DNA of 64,000 bases from Tetramitus jugosus (lineage: Eukaryota > Heterolobosea > Eutetramitea > Acrasida > Vahlkampfiidae), in contig OW569362.1 of NCBI GenBank assembly GCA_937625935.1, forward strand, positions 1-64,000. Reading direction: 5' to 3'. The notes beneath the pieces are model-generated. The model did no database searches and was not told the DNA's origin. It saw only the letters and a list, made by a program, of their open reading frames with translations. Shown one piece after another: positions 47,843 through 57,056 of the stretch. The translations under genes were made by a program, and so were the position numbers. The first letter of the stretch is position 1; every line of letters starts with the position of its first letter.

Positions 47843-49300
47843 ATGGGTCAACAGAGTTCATACTATCAAGACGCATATGATGAAAATAATGATCATGCTT
47901 CTACACCTCCAACCATTATCATCAACAACAATCAACATCCTTCAACAACAACAACAAGACGAAGAAATCATCATCAACTACAACAACAAGATGCATCGCG
48001 ATCATCATCATCATCACCTTATAGTCATCCCTATTTTTTAATGTTTGGAGGTCCAACTGTCGAACCAAATTACATGGATCCACTGATATTGTTACAACAG
48101 GTAAGGTTATGTTCATTGTCAATATTCATCATCATACACATGTGCTAATTTAATTAATTATCATTAATAATCAATATATTGTTGTTGTTCAAAAAGATGA
48201 GAACGTTTGATCCAACAACCAATAATATGAATGCTTTTGGTGTAACAACAGCAACTTCACAACAACATTTGAGACAACAACGGAATATGCCAGAGTTTAG
48301 ACCAACAGAAACTTTAAAAAATGATATGAATTGTTTGAAGAGATCAGTCAAATTAATTCCATTTTTACAATGGGAACAACAACAACAACAACAACAACAA
48401 TATCATGATGTTGATGATGCGACGAGAAAAGTACCAACAACAATGATTGATTATCATAGTGAAACGAGATATGTGTTACAATTCGAGTTGGATACAAGTG
48501 TACAGTGCGATGTCATTGTTCATTGGAATGCAGTGGAGAGACGTGATGCGAATTTTGATTTTTTGAAGATACGGTCACATCAACAACAACATCAACAACA
48601 ACAAGTTGACAATCGTTCATCCACATTGAGAATGCAACGATTCAATCCAGGAACATCTCAAATTTATCAGTCACCAATTGATGGTTTAATTGATTTTTCT
48701 AATGTTTCCGAGGAGGATTTACATTATGATGATAGAGTCGATCCGTTCAAATATCCGTTGATTATTGAAGTACGATCAACAACATTGATGACGAACAACA
48801 ATAACAATAATAGTAGAAGTGAAGAAGAAAATGATGGTAATGAAGATCATTGTTTGACAGTGTCGGAGAAGGCTTCCAAATTGAGTTATCAATTTACGTA
48901 TGCTACAATTACGCAGAACAGTGATGGAGTGTACAGTGTAAAAGTATTAAAGCAAAAAATTCAAGTGGATGGAAAGGTGTATGAACTAGCAGAGATTTAT
49001 GGATTCATGGATGGATTGAATGATGGGGATCGAGCAACAGCAACTACGAGTCCAAGCATTATGGGAGGAGGAGAGCATGTTGTAAATATGGGAGACGATG
49101 GAGCAAACGATGACGCCTTGTGTGTGATTTGTATGACTGATGTGGCAGATACTTCACTGATTCCTTGTCGGCACATGTGTTTGTGTTATGACTGTTCTCA
49201 CACACTTCGGACGCAGACGAACAAGTGTCCAATATGTCGTTCCAAAATTCTAAGTATGATTCAAATTCCACAAGCTAGTAGCTCAATAAATGATGAGTAG
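47843..49300 (+). CDS. MGRN1/RNF157-type RING E3 ubiquitin ligase (one intron)
   Basis: 453 residues from exons 47843-48100 and 48197-49300. The N-terminus is polar with an NNN/His/Gln-rich run; the body has the RSVKLIPFLQW segment and a beta-rich region (YVLQFELDTSVQCDVIVHW) like the DAR2 domain of MGRN1, RNF157 and plant LOG2. The C-terminal RING is of the C3HC4 kind: CVICMTDVADT, PCRHMCLCYDC and CPICRSKI. These ligases ubiquitinate membrane-trafficking substrates. The DAR2-plus-C-terminal-RING layout fits well. Confidence 0.8.
48101..48196 (+). other. Intron of the MGRN1-type ligase gene
   Basis: 96 bases, GTAAGG to AAAAAG, AT-rich, phase 0. It joins LILLQQ to MRTFDPT in frame. Unspliced, exon 1 would run into a stop at 48148. 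Confidence 0.85.
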
Positions 49301-49327
49301 TAGCATTCAGTGCTCATAACAACCCAT

Positions 49328-50728
49328 TTATTCGGTCGTGGTGGTGATCCATAGCTTCGATTGTTCAAGAGGATGGGTTCTCATCTGGTTGATCTTATCG
49401 CTTGAATACAATTGGGTATACTCACTCAGAATCTTGGCTTGTTCTGCACTGAAGTGTTGAAGCTGATTGTGTGATAAACTGTTGACTACGTGCTCCAAAT
49501 AATCACAGTGAAAATTCTTGTTGTCAATGGAGAATGCATAATTCAATATCCCTCCTCCAATATGAATTCCTTGGAAGGTGAGGACTTCGGGAAAGGGTGT
49601 CATACACTTCTCAAAAATAGGGCTTTCCAGTACCACAGTTGCGGATCCCGAACTTCCAGGACTTGTGCCACACGTGTGATTGTATGTTTCGCCAAGGTGA
49701 TCTACCACTTGCCCCAAGGATACTGATCGATAATCTGCTCCGAGAAGAAAGTTGACCCTTTTTGCGGAATATGTCGCTTTGAATTGTTTGTTCAATTCGT
49801 TGATGTAATTCTTGGTTACAGGTGCTGGATATCCTATAACTAGATGATCATAGCCATCAATTGCATTTTCTGCAATCAATACCTTCTCTTCGGTGTTTAT
49901 GACAGCTGATATCGGTTTAGGGATGAGGAAGTTGGGAAATTGATCGTCTGATGCGATCTCTCTCGCAATTAGAAAAGCGTAGTCATCAGCACTAGCGACC
50001 TGAGCCATTCTATCGATATTTCCATCTTTTAACACATTGCAAAACACCCTAGGCTCATCCAGTTCTCTGTTATCAACATGGCAAGCGATTATTTCAGTTA
50101 ATTTGTAGACTTTGTTGTTATTCTTGATAAAGGGCACAATATTATGAGCACAAGTCACCAGTATCAATTTGTCACCCATTCCATAGTATGGCGTGACTTG
50201 AAAAGCACTGGCTGTAAAACTAATTTGCTTCTTGGAACTGCTGAATACTCCCTCATACTCGAATGGAGGGACCATATAGTACGACTGACGCTGAAATTCC
50301 CAGTCATGATACTCTCCAGACTCATGAAGTACCACCAGATCATTGCATTCACCTGAAAACTCATAGATCATGTGCACTACCCATGATGCTTCCATAGCTT
50401 TCTCCAATGGTTCCACCCAGTTGACAGGTACTCTCTTACCAGAAGTGAATCCATGTTTGTGGCCAGCATACACCTTGAGAACCTTTGAATTGGAGAGTGA
50501 AGTGACCTTTGAGGGATATCTTGGTATCTTGTCATGAGTATTCACCACACCGCGTGTTCTAACTTGGTTTTCCTCTTCATCGTTGTAAAAGAGAAATGCA
50601 TCACCGTAGCTTTTTACATGATCATCCAGAGCAACGTCTGAGTGAGAATGGAAATGTCTCACGATCGTCTGGGATATTCCATCTCGTGGATAGAGCTGTC
50701 GTACGAGTGCTTGTAGATGATTTCTCAT
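49328..50728 (-). CDS. Trypsin-like serine protease, possibly mitochondrial
   Basis: 466 residues. The N-terminus (MRNHLQALVRQLYPRDG) is Arg-rich and free of Lys or acids up to Asp-16, like a weak presequence. The catalytic triad of a chymotrypsin-fold protease is visible: TCAHNI (H195), ASADDYAF (Asp 248 or 249) and GTSPGSSGSATV (GxSG, Ser 360). The first 160 residues precede the protease domain and are not recognised. The fold is like the bacterial/eukaryotic trypsin-like group with GxSG after a long insertion, not a close HtrA. The substrate is unknown. Confidence 0.72.
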   Translation of the reverse strand: MRNHLQALVRQLYPRDGISQTIVRHFHSHSDVALDDHVKSYGDAFLFYNDEEENQVRTRGVVNTHDKIPRYPSKVTSLSNSKVLKVYAGHKHGFTSGKRVPVNWVEPLEKAMEASWVVHMIYEFSGECNDLVVLHESGEYHDWEFQRQSYYMVPPFEYEGVFSSSKKQISFTASAFQVTPYYGMGDKLILVTCAHNIVPFIKNNNKVYKLTEIIACHVDNRELDEPRVFCNVLKDGNIDRMAQVASADDYAFLIAREIASDDQFPNFLIPKPISAVINTEEKVLIAENAIDGYDHLVIGYPAPVTKNYINELNKQFKATYSAKRVNFLLGADYRSVSLGQVVDHLGETYNHTCGTSPGSSGSATVVLESPIFEKCMTPFPEVLTFQGIHIGGGILNYAFSIDNKNFHCDYLEHVVNSLSHNQLQHFSAEQAKILSEYTQLYSSDKINQMRTHPLEQSKLWITTTTE

Positions 50729-50842
50729 TCCTTGTTATTGTGAAAGCTTTTTCGCAATGTATGTGGTGTTGAAGGTAGTTTTTGGTTTTCAATACAAAAA
50801 AAAGTTTGGCCAAAATCGAAAAAGTTAAAAATCAAAATTTGT

Positions 50843-52200
50843 TTGTCAACAATGTTGCAGGATTTGGATGTAGCAGTGTTAGAGACGGAGCGAAGTATTT
50901 TTCTGAAACTGTGCAGCCCTCCAGAAAGCTGTACGAGGACCTTGAAGGAAACACATCAGATTATTTGGAAACACTGGCATTGTAGCAACTCAAATAGAAG
51001 GGTCAAACAAATACAGATCCACTCTTTGTCAGATGTACATGTCAGGCAAAGAAGAGAGCTGCAGATGTTGTAGAAATGCAAAAAAGAATATAGATCAAGG
51101 TGCTCCACATTCACGTAGAGCTCAAGAGATTTTATCTGCTTTGAAAGTACATGCTAGCGAAACGGGATGTAACGAATACATCATTTCATTTGATGGTATA
51201 ATTGTCATACCTCGATGCAAGTACTATGAGGGGTTGCATTGTGTCCTAGGAGGTTCTGGGGCTATCAGTCCAGAAGAATATGTTGCTAAGTCTAAAGAAG
51301 AGCTTGACAGTGATCTGGGAAACGAAATATTGCAGTTAATGTTGCAGAGTTTAGATGAAAAGGTAACTATTCGGGTTGGTCACTGGGTGAAGCCGGATAA
51401 GGCAGATGGACTGAAGTTTATCATATCCAAGTTAAAGTCAATAAGAGTATCTGAATGGTATTGGAGGGGAAACGAGCTAAGAAGGCTGTTAGAACAGGTA
51501 GCATCCAACACCGTAACCTATTCTCAACGAATACAATTGAATTACTAGAAGCGAAGATTAGGCTGTTACAGAAGAGTAATTATACAACAAATGAACATAT
51601 CAAACAGCAACAGAAAGAGATTGACCAAATATTTACTGACTATGTTGAAATTAATGAAATGGACCCTACGGTAATATAGAAGAAGAAAGATTTATTCATG
51701 AAACTGTGCAAATGTCTTAGGCAAGATGAAGAATATCCATTCTTCTTTCTTATATATTGGAATCAGCTTGATAGCTTTCTCAAATCGACACCATTTCAAC
51801 ACAGATATAGTGATGAAGTTAAACACTTTTGGAAACACTTCAGACATAATGCTGGGAATAAGGCAATTGATATTTTGAGAGGAGTGCATTGTGAAGATGG
51901 CAATCTGCGATATAACATGTATGTTCCAAGTAATTCAACTTTAGATAAGATTGAAGATATTGGTTCTTATGAAGATATTGGACCCTATGGACAGCCAAAC
52001 AGCGAGCGTATCAAAGATTGGAATTTCTCGCCAACATTAGTCGTGAAACTCTCTTCAATAACCAGCAAACACGTTTGTCTTACATCGACCCAAATCAATT
52101 ATTTGCATTCGAGTAATACAAAATGCCAATTTAAAAAATATAGGAAGAACCGATCATCTCGCAGTATACTCCAACTTAATGTCATCTAAGTAATGTGTAA
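50843..52200 (+). pseudogene. Broken unidentified coding fragments
   Basis: Plus-strand frames read protein-like but are cut by stops. The longest (51033-51548) has a CxxC-like SCRCCRNAKKN and NEYIISFDGIIVIPRCKYY. Next (51455-51679) is a Lys/Gln-rich helix, and then 51698-52189 has KHFWKHFRHNAGNKAIDILR. They are not recognised. Neighbouring debris, including a reverse-transcriptase fragment, suggests old mobile-element or duplicated-gene remains. An intact gene with several introns is possible but no convincing splice pairs were seen. Confidence 0.4.
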
Positions 52201-52271
52201 ATTTGAACAGATTCCGTTCTCAACAGCTACCCTTATAGAAATGTCTGACGATTTCGTAACAGCTATGGAAT

Positions 52272-52445
52272 GCAGTCTATATGGACGATTGCAATCTGTT
52301 CGCTGAGTCAAGAGAGGATATCGAAAAGTGCCCAAAGGCAATGTCCACAGTGTTGCGGTGGCTACGTATGACTATGCATCCAGATTTGTGAAATTGTAAA
52401 TTTAAATGGCTTAAAAACTTGATTCAACACGTAAAAAATTCTCCA
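52272..52445 (+). pseudogene. Reverse-transcriptase palm fragment of a retroelement
   Basis: The frame reads AVYMDDCNLFAESREDIEKC, then MSTVLRWLRMTMHPDL, a TGA at 52389, and NCKFKWLKN. This is the catalytic YxDD box and the following helix and strand of a reverse transcriptase (general form YxDDxLLFAxS, then VLxxLRxxGLxLNPxKCxF). The first Cys after DD and the TGA are off-consensus. No fingers, protease, RNase H or integrase was found nearby. It is a dead relic; the subclass cannot be told. Confidence 0.6.
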
Positions 52446-53770
52446 CTCCGGCTGATTAGGGAAAATATCATATCCTTGGAATATTATGAATTTTTTTGGA
52501 TCTTCTCTTCTAAAGTTTAATTACTTGGAATGAATAGATTGTTCTCAAATTCTTAAAGTATGAATGACCTCCGGGCTTGTCCTCTCCCTATAGATACCAT
52601 CGTCTGGAGAGAAAGAAAAAACACAAGAATATTTGTCTATGAGATGGCTCTTGTGAATGGAAGGATCAAACTTTCAGAGAGAAGAATCAATAATATTGTT
52701 CTTCATGAACCTCGGTTCAGGAGGAAAGAATATCCTGAAAGTACAATCACTTAGAAATATGGAGACATGAGTATGGCATATTAAAGAGTCTGTCTATATC
52801 AGACTCAACTTTCTCTTTGAATTCTTTCTGCTTGTGGATTTCGCAGTGAAATTTACTCTTCAACTTGAGTGAGAACAACTCTAAGAGTTTCGACAGTCTT
52901 CTCTACTGTTTGTACGTGGCCTATTTTGTTGTTCATCTCCAGTTGTAAGTATTGGCCGCGTCGTCAGTATTGCTTGACTCTCAATTGACCAAGTCCCGTC
53001 GATGTCCCACAATCAACTCACAGGCTGCTCTCTCACCGTAGAACTTCATTGATAAGGAGAAATCTATTTTCGCAATATCTTAGAAGCATCATTTCTTTTG
53101 ATGTTAACATCCAAGCTGATTTCAAAACCATCAGAGAGGAACCAAGTAATCCTCAACTTCCTTTTGTCAATAATTTCTTTTGCGTACTCATTATTTTGAA
53201 AATTGAGTGGGTTAAATACAGTACAACTCAAGTTATAAGTCCCTTATCGAATGTTCTATTGTAGGTATAGATTCAATTATGATTAATTTATTCTGAACTG
53301 TGTTTTTCGGGATATATGCTTGACTAGCTTAGTTTTGAGATATAAAATCAGTTTTCGAAATTATACAATGCCGAAATATAGAGTCGAGAATGTTGGATAT
53401 CACCGGAAGATAAAGTCATAGTTGATTTAATTCTTTAATATGGATAGAGTCATTCATTGGAGTATGAGACAGTCATACGGAAGATGGTATGACATGAAAG
53501 TTTATTATTCTGTTAGTTATGGATGTTTTTTGATCGTGAATGACAAGGACCTGAGTGATTCAATTGACATTATCACAACAAGGAGATAAAGAAAAGATGT
53601 AAGGATGCTTATCTGTCTATCCAATGTATGGCTCTTGTGAATGGAAGCTTTAATCTTTCAAAAAACATCGTTGCTCGGAATTTTTAACCGATTATTTACA
53701 ATATTTAAACAAAAAGAGTTCTTACTTTCTCAGAACCACGAAAACCCAAAACTGAACACCATTCAACAAC
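52446..53770. other. Decayed stretch with a 20-base direct repeat
   Basis: No intact gene. ATGGCTCTTGTGAATGGAAG occurs at 52644-52663 and again at 53628-53647. In both places the frame reads MALVNG followed by a similar LS motif, so two relatives of one lost coding segment are present. The rest is AT-rich and unrecognised. Confidence 0.5.
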
Positions 53771-54514
53771 ATGACAAACCCAATAGATAGTCCAGCCCAG
53801 TCAAGATGCAAGAAACCTAACTCGAATGACTTCCACAGAACCCTGATGCGTATATCAACCGTGGTTGCGCTTGCAACGAGCTTGGTCTGTATGAGAAAGC
53901 TACTGCTGATTTCAATGAAGCATTATTGGGGAATCCAGAAGATGAAATTACATGTTTCAACCGCGGTTGAGCTTGTAATGAACTTGACCAGTCAGAGAGA
54001 GCCATTGCTGACTTCGATGAAGCACTAAAACGAGATGCGGAAAATGTAGATGCATATATACTAATGTGATGAACTCGGTCAGTTTGAGAAAACCATTTCT
54101 GACTATAATGAAGCACTAAAGCGGAGTCCAGACGATGCAACTTCTTATCATAATCGTGGTTGGTCACACTATGAGTTTGGTCAGTATGAAAAAGCGATTG
54201 CGGATTACAATGAAGCTCTCCGGTTCAATTCAGAATTTGAAGTGGCTTATCTCAACCGTGGTTTGGCTCAATATAAGTTAAGACAGTATGACTCAGGTAC
54301 ATTAGATTATGCAGAGGATCTTGAAATTCTTAATAACTACCTCCTTAACATCAACAGCAGCCATCAACTTAAAAAGCAGCTGCGCCAAATTCAAGCGTGC
54401 ATCACCCACTTCACGCCAATTGTCAATCAGCCAGAAACTGAAGAGTTGTTAAAGAAGTTAAATCTGCTAAAAGAAACAACTGAACAGAAGCTTACACTGA
54501 TCAATCATATTTAA
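53771..54514 (+). pseudogene. Broken TPR-repeat gene
   Basis: From 53845 the frame reads DAYINRGCACNELGLYEKAT, ADFNEALLGNPEDE, then CFNRG and a TGA, then ACNELDQSERAIADFDEALK, then more stops and frameshifts. It recovers at 54242 with YLNRGLAQYKLRQYDSGT. The unit matches the 34-residue TPR of the intact gene at 20411-22498. The ATG at 53771 starts a different frame, so at least one frameshift lies near 53840. It is a decayed paralogue. Confidence 0.65.
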
Positions 54515-54659
54515 ACAATGTTTCATAGGTTACAATGACGAACAATCATAAAGGGCCAAGTCGAAGCCTCGAGTGCAATTTGGAATACGCCGCATACCGC
54601 TTCATATCAGAGTTCCGAAAAAACCAACTTGAACAAAGCCAAACAAAACGAAACCAAAC

Positions 54660-55778
54660 ATGTTTATCAATTCAAGAATGTCGACCCGGCCAGCAGAAGC
54701 ATCCATGGATGCTCCCCAAGCAAAAAAGCAAAGACTCATGGACATCGTTGCCGATCAACCGACGCCAACACAATCGATTGAACAGCAGCCTGCTGTGAAT
54801 GAAACAACCAACAACAAGAATAGCAATGTGAGAGTGCTTGGTCATGCGGTTCTACATCGTCCAAACTACACGGGACACACTCTATTATCCATGCATGGAG
54901 TGGAGCTTGCCAAAATTCCAGAGAAGCGATTCCATTGGTACTTGCGAAAGAATTTGGCCACGCAGGTGGATGATCTTACGATCCGATTGAAGTTTGAGGC
55001 AGCAGGCAATGGAAATGCTGGTGATGAGTACTATATGAGTGAGCACAAGAATCATTGTGTCGTGTGTGGTGATGAATCGCACTATACGAGACATCATGTC
55101 GTTCCTCACGAGTACAGACGATGTTTTCCATTAGAACTGAAATCGAGTAACTCACATGATATTCTATTGTTGTGCAGTAATTGTCATGAAGTGTACGAAA
55201 CAGAGGCAATGAAATTGAAGAAGGGTATCTGTGAACAATACAAGGTGAATATCAATGGATATGGCAAGGAGAGAGATCAAAGTATTTTGAAAGCAAAGAG
55301 TTGGGTCAACGCATTGATGAATCATCGAAGCAAGATACCTCACGACAGAGTGTTGGAACTGAATCGATCATTGAATCAGTTCTTGGTTGAAAGAGGAATC
55401 ATGTCAGTGCCAGACATTGACACTCAGATCCAGGATCAAAGCAACAACAACAACAATGAAGTCAACAGTGACCAAATGATGGATGACAATGAAGAGAAAG
55501 AACAGCAAATTGATTATCCAGCATGGATGAATGCAGATGTGCCTCTCAATTTGATGCCAGCCGTATTGAACATGGACGAATGGATCGGTTTAGATCAATT
55601 TGTGACTCATGGAGAAGGAGTTGTCAAATCACTGTTAGAGGGTGCTGATTCGAATGAGGAACGGATTCGAAGAATGGACGAATTTGCCGTCTCCTGGAGA
55701 CAACACTTTGTAGATATCATGAACCCAAAGCACATTAATCCTCACTGGTCTGTCACCCGATCCATGAAAAGAAAATAA
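54660..55778 (+). CDS. Protein with an EXD2-C-terminus-like HNH/zinc module
   Basis: 372 residues. The core (about 90-190) reads FHWYLRKNLATQV, then CVVC (133-136), HHVVPHEYRRCFP, SHDILLLCSNCHEVYE. The Cys-x2-Cys ... His ... Cys-x2-Cys-His layout and VPHEYRR resemble the region after the exonuclease domain of animal EXD2, and more broadly HNH-type zinc folds. No DEDD exonuclease domain is present. The last 190 residues are acidic and low-complexity, then a helical segment. EXD2 acts in DNA end processing and mitochondrial translation; the function without the nuclease half is unknown. A second in-frame Met at residue 7 is an alternative start. Confidence 0.6.
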   Translation: MFINSRMSTRPAEASMDAPQAKKQRLMDIVADQPTPTQSIEQQPAVNETTNNKNSNVRVLGHAVLHRPNYTGHTLLSMHGVELAKIPEKRFHWYLRKNLATQVDDLTIRLKFEAAGNGNAGDEYYMSEHKNHCVVCGDESHYTRHHVVPHEYRRCFPLELKSSNSHDILLLCSNCHEVYETEAMKLKKGICEQYKVNINGYGKERDQSILKAKSWVNALMNHRSKIPHDRVLELNRSLNQFLVERGIMSVPDIDTQIQDQSNNNNNEVNSDQMMDDNEEKEQQIDYPAWMNADVPLNLMPAVLNMDEWIGLDQFVTHGEGVVKSLLEGADSNEERIRRMDEFAVSWRQHFVDIMNPKHINPHWSVTRSMKRK

Positions 55779-55909
55779 AACAACTCCCCTCCTCTCTTCG
55801 AACTCACGTGTACTATCGCAAAGTCTTGTGTGTACTCACACAACAGCAACAACAGAACAAATATGAACCTAAGTTTTAGAGCAAAAAAACATTGACCGCA
55901 AGAGCCATT

Positions 55910-56644
55910 TCATTCAATCCATGTCGCAACATGCTGTGCCAAAACTTCCAAAGGATCTACCACCAGTAATTGTTCGCTGCTGATGTTGTAAATGTCCAAA
56001 AATCCTTCGGTAGACGGTATCAAATCAGCAATATCTGTGCACCCCAATATCACCACTCTCATTTCCTCATGATCACTCTTCATTTGAGCCACTTGTTCAC
56101 GAATATAGGACAAACAATCGACATTGTCCGCCGATGGACTCGCAATAAACGTATCCCTTCCACCAATAATACTATAAATGCAATTATGAATGCCATCCAA
56201 TGACTCCAATCCCACTGGTAACACCACATTCATCCTCTTTTCCGACATGCGCTCAATGACATTATGATAGAGACGTGAACCGATCACTCCCTTTGTAGTT
56301 ACCAATCCAACAGTCAAATCAATCTCACCATCAAATCTCTCAATAATACTGCTCACCGTCAACTCAATCATATCAATGAATTCAACACTGGGGAACAGAG
56401 CTCTCAAGTCCTTTAGATAAATGTGAGCCGTGTTACACAGAATGGCAATACGTGAACAACCACCATTGACAAGTGCCTGTACGGATTGAGCCAATTGTTG
56501 AATAATGATGCTTGGATCGACATTCACAAGTTGTATCAATGGATTGTTGTAGAGCATGAATGGTATGGTGAGATTTCTGGAAATTAGCTTTTTGACAAAT
56601 CCGGCAGATGCTCTGCTTCCTACGCCTCCAATCAGTCCAATCAT
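55910..56644 (-). CDS. Asp/Glu racemase-superfamily protein
   Basis: 244 residues from ATG 56644; 15 codons upstream are open only from a GTG. The N-terminus IGLIGGVGSRASAGF and the two catalytic Cys motifs, AILCNTAH (C70) and VILGCTD (C202), are the two-Cys signature of PLP-independent amino-acid racemases, which interconvert L- and D-aspartate or glutamate. The length is normal. The gene could be of bacterial origin, since this family is chiefly prokaryotic. No signal peptide, so cytosolic. Confidence 0.83.
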   Translation of the reverse strand: MIGLIGGVGSRASAGFVKKLISRNLTIPFMLYNNPLIQLVNVDPSIIIQQLAQSVQALVNGGCSRIAILCNTAHIYLKDLRALFPSVEFIDMIELTVSSIIERFDGEIDLTVGLVTTKGVIGSRLYHNVIERMSEKRMNVVLPVGLESLDGIHNCIYSIIGGRDTFIASPSADNVDCLSYIREQVAQMKSDHEEMRVVILGCTDIADLIPSTEGFLDIYNISSEQLLVVDPLEVLAQHVATWIE

Positions 56645-57056
56645 TATTATCTGTGTGTCTCTGTTGTTGTTGTAGTTGTGTCCCTGCACTACTTTTTTTC
56701 ACGTGCCTGAGAAATTGAACCAGGAGTTTCCCACGGGGTTATGATGTGTGATACAAACATTTAGGTATTGAATTTTCCGAATACTCCGTGTGCATTTGTA
56801 AACTTCAGTCAGTTTGTTGAGGCTTACATTTTGTAAGAAAATATTCCGGTTCGGTTGATCGAAAACACAAAAGAAAAGAGATCCCAACCAACCGACAACT
56901 GAGAGGAATTCTTGTCGATAATTGACTCTAAACTTTGGGCGCCTTCAAACCTCATTATTTGCAAAGTTCAAACACGAATAGGATATTCAAACGACGAAAC
57001 AACCAAACGCGACAACAAACGAAAAGTCATCCCACAACTTATTGTCTCTCCCGAGA

